Source: Haplomitrium mnioides
Taxonomy: Eukaryota; Marchantiophyta; Haplomitriopsida; Calobryales
Assembly: GCA_049999725.1 (NCBI GenBank)
Contig: JBNGIS010022321.1
Span: forward strand, 1-31,190
Length of the DNA stretch: 31,190 nt
Direction: 5' to 3'
Under the pieces are notes generated by a model. It saw only the letters and a list, made by a program, of their open reading frames with translations. It did not search any database and had not been told where the DNA came from. The first letter of the stretch is position 1. Each line of letters begins with the position of its first letter. Position numbers and translations under genes: made by a program. Below, piece by piece: positions 19,011 to 30,898 of the stretch.

Positions 19011-20729
19011 CAAAATAAAAAATGACTATGGTAAAGAATAGAGAGAAGGATGGCGAGGCCTGTACATATGTTGAGAGGTCAATAGATGATGTTAGAATTT
19101 GGTTTAGAAATTGCCCTTGCTGGTCTGCTATTGCATTAGAACAGACTTTTAACTTGTTCGGGTGCTTGATTAGTTGGCCTTGTTAGACTTTCAGATAGTA
19201 GAAGCATGCATTGAATTCTTATTTATTAGAGTTGTAGGTTGCTTGGGAGAGGGGCCCCCTAATCGGCTAGATCATAGTCACCTCTCTTCATGACAGTGTA
19301 TATTCAATGTCTTGGAATTAGATTCTGATAGTTGTGTGATAGTCAATGGTAGGAAATGTCCATTATAGAAACTAACAAAACCCAACCAAACAAATAAAGA
19401 AAGGGTTGGTTGGCTAGATTGGCACATGGAGAAAAGAAGCACCAACTTAGTAAATGAAGTCTTGAAGTTGGCCATTAAGACTGGTGTATAGTTGTCATAT
19501 CTAACTATAGATGATTTGTAAAGAAAATGACTTAAATGGATTCCCTCTCATAGAAATATAGTTAAATGTCTAGTAATATTGTGTTTTAAACATGTTTAAA
19601 CTAAATAAAGTAAATTTATTAGAAGAGAATTTCCACAATAAGCAATGGAGGGGAGGGATGGTTTCCAAAGCCATGTTTCTACAATTACCAAGTCTCAAGG
19701 AGCAATGCAATGTGGCTCATGAGGGGTGCTTGAAAATCATATTATTGAAGAATCATGTTGTTGGACTTTTGTTCTTTTTATAGATGAGAATGAAATCAAT
19801 TTTAATACTAGTTGCATAGTTTTGTTTGTTTTTACTACTTCATGTTGTTACACTAGTGCTTTATATTTAGAATAAAATGAAATAATATAGTTTGGTTTGT
19901 TAGTTACTAATTCATGTAGTTGATCAAAATGTTTCAAAAGAGAATTGAGAAAGCAAGTGGAAATGTAGTCACTAAACATAGAATCAATGAGGTTCAACAT
20001 TAGAGATTGGATTTTTTAGCACAAAAACAAGGGATAGATTCAAGTAAAGTTTGGATTTTGAGTTCTATTACAAACCCAACTTGAACACAACAAGGTAAAT
20101 TTTCTATTCAAAGCATAAGTTTGGATTCATGATGAGACCTACATGAATCGCCCAACAACTTCTTACTCATTCGCATTGCACATTCAACGAGAAGATTAGC
20201 TTTCAACAATACAGAGAGAAGATTTTATCAATTCACCGATTAGAGAGTTAGAAATCAAACAAATGGGAGTGGAGATGAGAAGAGAATAAGTGCTTGACAA
20301 CATGAGATGCAAGCACAGGATGCCCCGCCAAAAACAAGCATGACAAATTATGGTTCTAAAAAGAGAATAAAAGCTACTCTAAAATAGGACCAAATTAATG
20401 CACCTCAAGATAGATGAAAAGCATACATTTATATAGGACCATGCAAAATGTTGAAAGGATTCTCTAGAATGAAATGCTTGCCTTTGTCGTTTGACAAGTA
20501 TGATGTTGACCAAAAAATGTTCTTATGTGTATATTTTTCTGAAGGTGGACAATGAGCACCCGCATACACTTGTAAAGAATGGTTGTAGGACAACATGAGC
20601 CTTGAGTGTTGTTGTTATCCAACATTATCCTTGTAGCTTTCCAATGGAAACGGCAACTGCTGAAGCCATAGAGTTGCACATGGATAACTTACTCATTCCT
20701 CGGAAGGAATTGACATGTCATTTTGATGA
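19011..20729. other. AT-rich stretch without recognisable genes
   Basis: Only short, unconserved open frames are present. A CCAACCAA/TTGGTTGG inverted pair lies near 19380-19410. I see nothing else. Confidence 0.5.
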
Positions 20730-20734
20730 TCTAT
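20730..20734. repeat. Target-site duplication TCTAT, left copy
   Basis: TCTAT immediately precedes TGTCAGCC, and the identical bases follow the LTR end at 23860. Confidence 0.93.
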
Positions 20735-23700
20735 TGTCAGCCAGTGATTTGAAGCACTGAGGCAGAATTCAGTGAATCGGAAGCAATTCTGAACCAATGA
20801 CCCTTAGCGAGTGTGAAGGTCTCTCAGGAACGCGGATTACTCTCCAATAGATAGTTAAGAGCAGGACGCATGATTCCTAGGAGGGAAACATGATCATGGC
20901 GGGAGGATGAGAAGAGGGAAGTGATCGCCAGGCACTGGAGGGGTCCCATTTCGAAATCTGAAGCAGGACAGCGGGAAGTCGTGAGCCTCAGGGAGAATGT
21001 GGGGATTGTGGTCGAGCATGGGAGAAGGGAATGACCAATCCAAGCAAAGTGATTTGAGAAGGAAGAACAAGTCCACAAGCTGACATCCAAAGGCAATCAG
21101 GGGAGGCAGACCACGGACACGTTCTGCAGCGACCAATAATCGAGAATCAAGGATTGGGGAAGAAATGAGGAACTAAGATCGTCACAAGGGTGTGCAAGGC
21201 CAGGGAAGAGGGATGCCTTGATTCCACAAGCAGAAGCGTGCCTGCAAGAGCCGATCTAACTCGTTCGTCGAATCCGTGAATCCACAGAAACGTGGCAGCT
21301 CCAGGGAGTCCACGGGTCTACGGGAAGCCGCCTCCCTAAGTGGAGATCCCACTTAAGGTGGTTCTGATTCATCTTACGATGTGGGTAGCCCACTTAAGAG
21401 GGATCTGCAAAGAGTCCAAACGGGGATCTCCAAGGAAGCGTCGAAAGGGTGACATAGCGTGGTCTGTCCGAAGGAAGACGGAAGATGCTAGAAGGGTGAT
21501 TCATCAACGTTCCAACCAAGGAAGAACCAATGAAGCCGAAAGGGCGACTTAGCGGGGATCTGTCAGGAGGAAGAGCACAGAAGGGCTGAAAGGGTGATAA
21601 ATCGTCGACGGGACCGGCAAAGAGCGAAGGGAGTCCGCAGCGGCTCTTCGGATGACGTGGCGAGCATTGGGAGTCTGCAGAGCGATTTGGAAATGTGGAC
21701 AAAGGAGAATGTGTTTCACGGGTCAACATCGGAAGAAGGGTCAGCGCGACGGTCCGCCTACCCCTTTGCGAGGCGGCGTCGAGCGGCGCCTTTCGGACGA
21801 CGTGGCGACTCAAGAAACCTAGGGTAAGTCAGAGGACACGTGGCAGCAAGGGAAAGCTCATCGGACCTCGGGCCGCGAGCGGGTCAACTTCGGATGTGTA
21901 AGTCAAAGCGACGGTCAGCTTACCCCTTTGCGGGGCGGCGTCGGGTGGTGGTGCAATGGATGAGGTGGCATTGGGAGAATAACTAGGAATCTACACAGGA
22001 ATCTGCTGAGATTCTGTGGATAGGGCTACGCGAGGTGCTTCGGAACTCTTTTTCGAAGGACTCTTCGGACCTGGCTCCACGGGAATCTGCAGAATCTCTA
22101 TCCGCAAGATTCCTCGGACTCCTGTTATCGTTGCATTTGTCGTTTCTTGACCAACTGGCATGACACGCGGCACGCGCCTATGTTTTGGGGTAACGAGATT
22201 AACCACCATTGAAGCCATGCGTCAACATTTCCCGTGATGAGCCTAACTAGAATAATGAATTCAAACGAAGAGCGCCAAGGTTCGCGGAGAGACGTGACGA
22301 TCGCTCGAGGGGGGTATACATCGAAGGATGTCAATTTTGAGAAGGGTTGATGCACAAGCAATCTCAGGGCGTGAGGCGACTGCATGCGAAGGGGAATTGG
22401 AACGAGGGGGGCTGGATTGAGAATTCACTAAAAAGACCACGTGAAGCAGAGTTACTAGCTCAGGGGATCCGGGGAATTCAGAGGAGGACTGGAGGGAGAT
22501 CCAGGTGACCTCATTCTTGCAAGCGAACCTGAGTGGCGGGTTACTGATACAGGGTCTCGATTGATTTCTTATCGGCTAAGACTTCGGGAGAGGCCACCAT
22601 GGGAGGACTTGGGGTCGTTTCTGCTTTCTCTGTGTAGGAGTATTACAATCTGGGGACAAGGAAATCGCAACGAGGGGCGGCTAGAGTTAGACTTCATTGA
22701 GAAGATCACATGAAGCAGAGTTACTAGCCCAGGGGATCCGGGGGATACAGAGGAGGACTGGAGGGAGATCCAGGTGACCTCATCCTTGCAGGCGGACCTG
22801 GGTGGCGGGTTACTGATACGGAGGTCTAGAAGGGATTCGGCCAGTTATGACTTTCGGGAGAGGTTGCCGAGTGAGGAGCTTAGAGTTCTCTGCTATTCCT
22901 TGTGCGAGAGTATCACCCCAGAGTGTTCGGAGTACACTCTATCTTTAATCTCAAGTGGAGTTGCGAGAGTGAGCTGCGTTAGTACCCACGTACTGCGGAA
23001 GTAAGACTCCTCAAGGCTTGGTGTGGAGTGGGTTACCTACAGTCGGGAGGACTGTGCTTTTTCAGAGGTGGAAGTAAAATGTATCCTCTTCCTAGCTTGA
23101 GAGGAAGTAAAGTCAGGACTTCTCGCGAGGGAAGTATCAAAACTATTTGGATAAGGGTGTGTGAGTGGTGAGTGTTGGGCTGCAGATTGTAAGGCAGCGG
23201 AGGTTTTAGAAGGGAAGTCAGTTAGTGGATCTGTCTAGAGGTCTTCAAGGACTCTGTTCCTATTCACCGTACATAGTGTAAATAGTTGATGTATATAAGT
23301 GTAGTTAGATTCTCATTTTTCATTTGATTTCATGTAGTAGAGTAGTATATAATATAGCAAGACAGTTGAGCAGACTCTGAGACATCTCGGAAGGGGGAAT
23401 GCAGTCCCTGTGACAATGAAATGATCTTGGGGGAAAATGCTCTCTGGTTATAATCCTGAAGTTTAGTCTGGTGATTCATTCATCTTAGGAGAGTTGAGAT
23501 CTATTGTACTCGATCTATGACAACTCTGAAAGGGGGAGTCCAAACTTCTGTAATTGTTCCAATTACACATAAGGTGACAAGACTTCGAGTTTTGGTCCTT
23601 GGAATACACAGACAGAATTACACAAGGAAGATTGAGGGTGGAGAATACTGACCTGAGTAGTGAATGAATGAGTTGATTGTAGTCTGAAGAGAGTAAGTGG

Positions 23701-23859
23701 TGAATCAAAGGCTAGTAAGGAAAGCAAGAATCCTTAAAGCCTTAAAGCGATAAATGGTAAGGGGCCATCTTAGAAAAGAACCTCAATGCCTGTAAGTTGT
23801 CCTCCCCTCCGTCCAAATAGGCGATTGTGAAGGTTAAGGCCGAAAACAGGGGAGTGACA
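20735..23859 (+). mobile_element. Solo Ty3/gypsy LTR (LTR 2)
   Basis: It begins TGTCAGCCAG and ends GGGAGTGACA, with TCTAT on both sides and no internal region, so it is a solo LTR. At 3125 bp it is the shortest copy, mainly because its ~48-bp array (about 21440-21610) has only about four units. It keeps the doubled GC-rich hairpin (about 21749 and 21911), the tandem duplication (22438 and 22708), the palindrome and the covarying hairpin. AATAAA is mutated to AATACA near 23609. Confidence 0.95.
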
Positions 23860-23864
23860 TCTAT
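23860..23864. repeat. Target-site duplication TCTAT, right copy
   Basis: This is identical to 20730-20734. Confidence 0.93.
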
Positions 23865-25512
23865 TAATACGCTTTATTTGATAACATCATCAGATCCAGT
23901 GCATAGGAGGAAGAGAATGTCATCCTTTGTGTGTCTATGGAGCTGTATTATGTATCCGATAGCTATTTTGATTTGCAACACACCTGAAAAACTATGACTG
24001 ATAGCAGACATGGAAACTCTTGGACATAAATTCTTGTACACCTCAAATCTACTCTAATTCAACGTCGCATAACAAAGTAACAATGTGCCAAAGTGAATGA
24101 CTAAAGAGTGAACAATGAGTAAAACTTAAATTGTTCATCATCAACTCATATCAACTAGCAAGATCTTGAAATATTCTTCTTCAGACTCACTAACCTTTAA
24201 TGAATCATCTAATATAGAATGTCCACTAGGTACATACTCTTCCTCTTCATGACGATCATTTCTTTGATCATCCCATTCTATGCATTGTTTTCCTCCCAGT
24301 TGTTTCATCCACAAAAGATGACCTCATGTGCGCATAGGCTTCCAAATTAATCAGAAGGTTATACGCGCATGGGGTTTGGAATTTGATCTTCAAGAGGCCC
24401 TCTATGCAAAGGCTCTCTGGAGTCCTTATGATCAGAATTTCTACACTGCAACTACCTTGAATGGAAATTCTTGCTTATTTTCTTGATGCATTTGTTAACG
24501 ATGCAAGGAGAAATTCTTTTGGCTTCTTCTAGCATTTTTTTTGAGAGAAAATCCAATTTGTGCTACGCAATTTGGAGGGAGGGAGCTTGGTACTAGTAGA
24601 CTTCAAGTTTTGAAAAGCCGCAAGATGTTGCACACTATGCGTATGAGAGAGGAAAGTGAAATGCTTAACAAATTCATGATTGCAACTAGATTCTGTATAT
24701 GTTCTTCAATTCCACTCTCTAGAACAAACGGATTGTGCACTACGCCTAGAATTATACATGTTCTTACTATTTGTGACGTTCATTCCTTATGTCAATGCTA
24801 ATGATGTGTAGCAAACAACAAACTGTTTCTGATGTGAAACATGAATGCAGCCAATAAAGTTAATTGAGAAATTGTGCCTTGCAAATATGCATTTGATTTG
24901 ATGAAGGGAAAGAAACAAGATACAAAGCTTAATTATGAGAAATGTGGCTCTTTTAAATTATTGTTTTATGTAGTATATGGATTCTTTGTCTAGTTTATTT
25001 TAACCCTTGCAAGCAACTCTGGTGAAGAATCAAGTTATCTAGTTTGGCGAGATGCTTGCCAATGATAGTCTTGTACAATTGTTTATATTATTAGTTAGAG
25101 AGTGTATTTTTCAGAGTCTTATATGCACAATGTGACATGAAGAATGTAGTACCATTTGCCTTCAACTCATTTTCTGATTCTTGTTATTTGATTATGCAGT
25201 TTTTTGAATGTCATAGTGACTATTACAATATCAGAAGGTCAAACATTTATGCAATTATTTCCAAAAATTGTATCTCGTAGGTTTGTAAGCATGTTTGGCT
25301 ACAATTTCTAAGACTCTACCACAACTATAAAATGTAATCTTGTAGAACTATGTTCTACTCTATAGTATGCACCTTGCAAATTTTCTAGGGGCATTTAGAG
25401 GCTCACATTTTGATAAAGTAATGCCACAATTGCTCACAAAAGGGGTTTTCACATTCAAGGAGATTGAGATCTCTCTAGTGATCTTCCTGAGGAGAAGGAG
25501 CAAGTGACTTTG
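23865..25512. other. AT-rich stretch without recognisable genes
   Basis: No coding, RNA or repeat feature was recognised. Open frames are under 90 codons and unconserved. The last five bases (CTTTG, 25508-25512) would be the left target duplication of the next element. Confidence 0.5.
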
Positions 25513-28500
25513 TGTCAGCCAGCGATTTGGGTCCCTAAAGCAGAATTTAGGAAATCGGAAGCATCACTGGTACAATGCCCCTTTGCAAGTGCGAAGGCCT
25601 CTCGGGAGTAGCGGATTACTCTCAAACAGCTAGTAAGAGCATGGCGCATGATTCCTAGGAGGAAAACAAGATCATGGCAGGAGGATGAGAAGAGAACAGT
25701 GATCGCCAGACAGAGGAGGGGTTCTATTTCAAAATTTGAAGCAGGCCAGCGAGAATCCGTAGGCCTTAGGAGGATGCGGGGATCGAGGTCGAGCAGGGGT
25801 GAAGGGAACGCTCACTCCAAGTGAAGCGATCAGAAGAGGAAGAACGGATCCACAATGCAAAAATCTGACGACACTTAGAGGAGAAGAAGATCGAGGACAG
25901 GTCTTGTAGCAGCCACACATCAAGAAGGCAAGGATCAGGGATGAAAGGAGGAGTTGGGATTGTCGCAAGGGCAAGCTAGGCCAGGGAAGGGGGACACCTC
26001 GATCCTGCAAGCAGGAGCGAACTCTGTAGAGGCCAATCGATAATTTTTGTTCTTTCCTGAATCAGCAAATCCTAGCAGAAACGTGGAGTCCTCTGAAGGC
26101 TCTACGAGATTCCATGGAAATGTGGTGTCTCCGGAGCGATTCACAGGATTCTTTGGATGACGTGGCGGCTCCAGGGAGCTCAAAGATCTGCGGGAAGGCG
26201 CCTCCCTAAGTGGGGATCCCGGTTAAGGGGGTTTCGATCCATCTTACAACCTGGGGACCCCACTTAACAGGGATCCGATGAGAGTCCAACCGGGGAGCAA
26301 GGAGGAAGACCCGAAAATGCAATATATCGTGGGTCTAGTCGAAGGAAAACGGAAGAGTGCTAGAAAGGTGACTTATTGAAGATCCGAGTAGAGGAGGACC
26401 GAGGAAGCCGAAGGGGTGACTTAGCGCGAATCCAATCACAAGGGAACCGACGAGTGCTGAAGATGTGATCTATTGACGATCCAACCAAGGAAGAACCATC
26501 GAAGCTGAAGGGGCGACTTATCGAGGATTTGACATGAGGAAAAGCATAGGAGAGCCGAAAGGGGGACAAGTCACTGGGCGGTTGGACGAAGATCGAGTGG
26601 AGGCAAAAAGGCAACTTATCAACGATCCGGTCAAACGAAGAGCAGTGAGCTGAAATGGTGATCCATCGCAAACCGTCCAACGGGAGAAGGCTTAGCCAGA
26701 AGGGCTATATGTCGTTGATCCGGTTGGAGGAGAAGAAGGATACAGCAAAAAGGCAATTTATCGGAGAACCGGGGAGTTAGATGGAGTCAGCCGGAAAAAC
26801 GACTTAGCGCAAGTCCGACCAACAAACGACTAAGCCGTGTCGAAAGGGTGATTCTTTGTAGATTCGGCATGACCATGGGAGAAAGTTTGACGGGGTACGA
26901 CCGTGGCATCCGAAAGTTTGACAGAGAGGCGAACGGTTCAAAGAGACCTTGTAGTTCCTATATCAAGCTTTGGGAAAACGTATCGAAAGGAGCCTCGGGC
27001 GTGCACATTGTTCTTGTCTCGAAGAGATGGCAAAATAGCGACATCAGCATAGTTCTTATTTGGTGAGGAGGGGTTCTTCGAATGACGTGGCGAGCACAGG
27101 GAGTTCGCGGAGGTTTTCGGAAACGTGGACGAATGAGAAGGAAGTCCACGGGTCAACTTCGGAAGAGGGGTCAGTGCGATAGTCCGCCTACCCCCTTGCG
27201 GGGCGGTATCGGACGGCTCTCTTCGAACGACGTGGCGGCTCCTGGAGCCTCGAGCAAGTCAGAGGACACGCGGCAACAAGTGGGGAGCTCATCGAGCCTC
27301 GGGCGGGTCAACTTCAGAAGGGGGAGGTCAGCGCGACGGTCCGCCTACCCCCTTGCGGGGCGGCGTCGGACGGCGGAGCTACGGATGATATAGCGTGCGG
27401 AGGATGACTTGGGATCCGCGGCAAAATCTGTAGAGATTCCATGGACTAGGTTCCGCGGGGCGCTTCGGAGCTTTGTTTCGAAGAACCCTTCGGACTTGGC
27501 TCCACGAGAATCTACGGAATCTCGACTCGCGAGATTCCTCAGACTCCCCGTTAATGTGACCATTGTACTTGGATTTTCCTAGCCACCTGAGAGCACACGC
27601 GGTGCCTTCTCCCATTCCGATGTAACGGGAATAATGACCTCGCGGGACACACGTCGTCACCCCCTATTCCGAGCCAATGGGATTAACGACGATTCTTCGT
27701 ATCGGGCTCGAGGGATCAGCACGTGGGGGGGTATACATCGATGGCCTTCGAATTTGTTCATGTTGATGCATGGGCGATTGCAGGACGCGATAGTGACCGC
27801 AAGACAGGAAAATCGCACATGGTAAGACATGAGTGAGAATTTAGTGAGGAGCTACATGAAGCAGGTGAACTAGCTCCATGGGGCCAGCGGGGATTCGGAG
27901 GTGGACTAGAGGGGTGCCGAGAATTGTAGAGTGAGGAGCTTTGGATGCTCGGTTGATCCATGTGAACTCGTCTTTGCAGGTGGACCAGAGCGGAGGTGGA
28001 CCGATACGATAGTTCGAAGGGATTCTGGCCAGCTGAGAACTAAGGAGAGGCTGCCAAGTGAGGAGCTTTGAGTCGTCTCGGCATTTCCTTGTGCAAGCGC
28101 ATCAGCCCAGAGTGTTCAGAGTACACTCTGGTGTGATTCTTCAAGTGGAGCTAAGAGAGGGGGCTGCGTTAGTGCTTGCACACTGCGCGGGAGGACCCGT
28201 TGAGGCTCGGGGTGGAGTGAGCTACCTGCAGTCGAGAAGACTATCTCCCAGAGGTGGGGGTGAAAGAAGTCCTCTTCCTATTTTGAGGAAGTAAAATTAA
28301 GGCTTCTCGTGAGGGAAGTTAAAAAACTATCTAGAGAGAAGGGTGCGTGGGTGGTTGTTGGGCTGCAGGTTGTAAGGCAGCAAAGGATTTAGAAGGGAGG
28401 TGTTAGTTGGTGGAAATCTAGAGGGCCTTCAAGGACTATGTTCCTCTTTGCAATATATTATATAAAGTGTTTGTGCATATATGTGTAGTTAGATTTCCTT

Positions 28501-29089
28501 TCTACAATGGTGTTCTAGAGATTTATTAGATTAGAAGACATCAAGACCAGCTGAGCAGACCTTGGGACAGCTCTGGAGGGGGAGTCAAGTCCCTTGACAC
28601 AACTAAATGGTCATGGGGGTGAATGCTCTTTGCTTCTGATCCTATAGGATAGTTTAGGAGCTAGTTCATACTTAGGAGAATTAGGAAAAACAGTTGTATC
28701 AATCTTGTGACAACCTTGAGAGGGGGAGTCCAGTCCTGTTGTGTTGATTATTGGTGTAGGTCACAACACCCATTCTGCCCCAAGCACAAATAAGGTGGCA
28801 GGGCTTGAGTCATTGGGCCTTTGGAATAAAGTGAAAGAATTACACAAAGCACAGTTGAGGGGGATAATGAATGTGAACATGGGGGTGTTTGAACAACTGA
28901 CTTGAGTGCAAGCAAAAGAAGAGTGAGAGGTGAATATAAGGCTTGTAAGGAAAAGGAGAGCCCTTAGGGTCTAAAAGTGGTAACTGGCAAGGGGCCATCT
29001 AATAAAAGAACTTGAAAGCCAATTATTTGTCCTCCTCTGCCTCCAAAGAGGTGACTGGAAAGGTTAAGGTTTGGAACAGGGGAGCGACA
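25513..29089 (+). mobile_element. Ty3/gypsy long LTR (5' LTR of element 3)
   Basis: It runs from TGTCAGCCAG to GGGAGCGACA, 3577 bp, followed 8 nt later by the primer-binding-like site and then gag. It has the longest ~48-bp array of the family (about 26335-26870, roughly eleven units), the doubled GC-rich hairpin (about 27179 and 27335), a single copy of the segment that is duplicated in LTRs 1 and 2, the palindrome at 28107-28131, TATAAA at 28461-28466 and AATAAA at 28825-28830. No 3' LTR partner is in the window. Confidence 0.93.
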
Positions 29090-29097
29090 TGAATTTT

Positions 29098-29116
29098 TGG
29101 CACTAAAAGGAGGGCC
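29098..29116 (+). promoter_or_regulatory. Primer-binding-site-like sequence of element 3
   Basis: TGGCACTAAAAGGAGGGCC differs from the element 1 site at one base and lies at the same 8-nt distance from the LTR end. Confidence 0.55.
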
Positions 29117-29297
29117 AAAGGTTTGGAGAAACTTGAGACCAACCTGAACCAGAGACACCGCTTTGTGCACTTGAGACTTAAGTTAGTTTGTAAGAAAGCC
29201 ACTTCATAGAAACAGAGCAATTGGGGGTTGAGTCTGTTGAAGAAGAGTGGCGAAAAGAAGAGATTTATGGGTGGAAGTGGCAGTGGCTAGTAGAGGG

Positions 29298-29919
29298 ATG
29301 GCCAATCTTGTGCCCCCTTCTGGGATTCGAGGCAGATTCAAGTATAAGTCCTTCAAGGGGCCCCCGAAGGATGACCTAGATGCATGGTTGGATAACCTGG
29401 AGAACACTGCAGCAGCAAATGGGGAAGCCCATGTGAAGATTGGAATCCTGCCAGCAGTGTTGAAGGGGGAAGCCCAACCTTGGTACAAGGATTTGCCAGA
29501 CAATGTTAAGAGGGACTGGCATGCATTCAAGGCTGCCTTCATAGCGGAGTTTCGTGGGATTGGTGAAGAGACAGAAGCGTTGATCAAGATGGGTCAGCTC
29601 AAGATGAAAAAGAAGGAGTCTATGAGGAAGTTCCTCCAACGTTTCAAGAAGGTGGCGAGGAAGCTGAACCCGCCAGCTACTAACAGAATGCTCACAGCAT
29701 AGTTCCTGGCAGCGCTCCCCATAGGAATTGGGACCTGCGTCAAATGGATCCACAAACTCTAGAGGACGTAGTCAATGCAGCCCGATCCCATGTGAAGGTT
29801 GCCATCACCAGTTCCCGAAGGAAGGCAAGGTCCAAATACGACTTTGATGATTCTTCAGACACCTCGGACAGTGACGAGGAGAAGGATCAGAGTTTTGAGT
29901 CCTCCTCGGAAAGCGAGAA
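29298..29919 (+). pseudogene. gag: Ty3/gypsy gag of element 3, first part
   Basis: This is the same gag as element 1. The ATG at 29298 opens MANLVPPSG, and the capsid domain runs to about residue 134 with 16 differences from the first copy by my count. A TAG at 29700-29702 replaces the Trp of the other copy (TGG to TAG, the change expected from deamination of a methylated C). About 40 nt later, four bases present in element 1 are missing, which shifts the frame. The frame then continues (MDPQTLEDVVNAARSHVK, Ser/Asp/Glu-rich stretch) to the copia insertion at 29919. It is a broken copy. Confidence 0.85.
29915..29919. repeat. Target-site duplication GAGAA, left copy
   Basis: GAGAA directly precedes the TGTTGG end, and the same bases follow CCAACA at 30737. 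Confidence 0.95.
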
Positions 29920-29953
29920 TGTTGGAAATGTATTTTCTGCTGCTGTACATAAG

Positions 29954-29977
29954 ATAACTAACATTTTTGTTAGTTAT
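29954..29977. repeat. Perfect 10-bp inverted repeat in copia LTR
   Basis: ATAACTAACA and TGTTAGTTAT surround a TTTT spacer. Confidence 0.8.
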
Positions 29978-30060
29978 AACTAGATAGATAATTATTCTTT
30001 TTAGATTAGTTACATTCTTAAAGGGGTTGACACATGTTAGGAACATATGCTCCTTTTCGT

Positions 30061-30082
30061 TATGTGACAAAATTGTCACATA
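30061..30082. repeat. Perfect 10-bp inverted repeat in copia LTR U3
   Basis: TATGTGACAA and TTGTCACATA surround AA. It lies about 120 bp before the TATA motif, where a transcription-factor site would be expected. Confidence 0.8.
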
Positions 30083-30201
30083 GAAGACTTTCATGAGTAT
30101 CGCAGTCTTTATGCACGTCTCGATTGAGTCGATCACGCCTGTAATCACGGAGGTGATCAAGGCTGCGTTTGCGTTGTAGCGTAGGAGGTAATTCCTCCTT
30201 G

Positions 30202-30210
30202 TATATTTAA
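30202..30210 (+). promoter_or_regulatory. Copia LTR TATA box
   Basis: TATATTTAA in an otherwise mixed-composition LTR, about 280 bp from its start. Confidence 0.5.
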
Positions 30211-30461
30211 ACGAGGCTCCCCCATTGGGAAGATATCCTCAGCATTCACATTTCCTCCTGTTCGCATCATTTCTCCTCTCCTTCTGTTTTGATATCTGCA
30301 TTTGTTAAGCACGTTTGGAACACGAGCAAGCAGTAGCAAAGAACGAGCACACTTCGTGAAGAGGTTGCGAGTTCGTAAGCTGCATCGGGTTCGCAAGAGG
30401 GCTGCGTCGAGTTGACATCGGGTTGGCGAGGAAGCTGCGTTTATGTGGCAGCAAACATCAG

Positions 30462-30499
30462 AAATCGAAAAAGGGAATCGACTTCCCGTTTTTCGATTT
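30462..30499. repeat. Strong hairpin in copia LTR
   Basis: AAATCGAAAAAGGGAA pairs with TTCCCGTTTTTCGATTT with one bulged base around a short TCGAC loop. Weaker pairing of GCAGCA with TGCTGC extends the stem outwards. It lies downstream of the TATA motif, so it would be in the transcript. Confidence 0.6.
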
Positions 30500-30736
30500 A
30501 CATGCTGCTAATCGTATTCTTGCGATTGAAGGAAGCGACGTAAGGACAGGAAGCGTATCTGGCAGAATCGCGTTTTCCCTAAGGTTGCGATTTTAGTTGA
30601 TTTCTGAATCTCCAGCATCGCGATCAACGTTTCTAGTATCAGCTGTCCCTTTTTCGAGCATATTTCGAGCTAAGTGCTCGTTTTTCGACAGCCTCTCAAA
30701 CTCCTTCACGTGGATTATCGTTTTTACATTCCAACA

Positions 30737-30741
30737 GAGAA
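30737..30741. repeat. Target-site duplication GAGAA, right copy
   Basis: This is identical to 29915-29919. Confidence 0.95.
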
Positions 30742-30898
30742 TGAGTCGAGCAGCAACAACTTAGAGGAGGATCGGTCATCCAGAAAGAAGAAGAAGAAGA
30801 AGTACATGAAGAAGAAGAAGCAGGCCAAGGAAATCAGTCATCGCAAGGGCGCCAACAAGAGAAGATACAAGAAAGCTGAACCCGAACCCAAGGCGAGC
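30742..30898 (+). pseudogene. gag: Ty3/gypsy gag of element 3, continuation
   Basis: The gag resumes with a Ser-rich stretch (EEDRSSRKKKKKKYMKKKKQ), then SHRKGANKRRYKKAEPEPK, matching the basic tail of element 1 after its frameshift. Homology stops at about 30898, before any zinc knuckle. The fragment keeps the frame of the part before the copia LTR. Confidence 0.8.

Larger units (their letters stand above)
29920..30736 (+). mobile_element. Solo Ty1/copia-type LTR nested in gag
   Basis: The 817-bp LTR starts TGTTGGAAATG and ends CATTCCAACA, an imperfect terminal inverted repeat typical of plant copia LTRs. GAGAA flanks both sides, and the gag sequence continues seamlessly after it, so it inserted into the gag and later lost its internal region. 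It has a TATATTTAA promoter motif near 30202 and three strong inverted repeats (29954, 30061 and 30462). Orientation is inferred from the TATA motif. LTR plus duplication is 822 bp, a multiple of three. Confidence 0.93.

Noticed and set aside
24541-24801. 86-codon plus-strand frame
   Set aside because: It is isolated in AT-rich sequence with no motif or supporting context.
25513-29089. LTR 3 as the 3' LTR of element 1
   Set aside because: It is followed by its own primer-binding-like site and gag, so it is a 5' LTR of a separate element.
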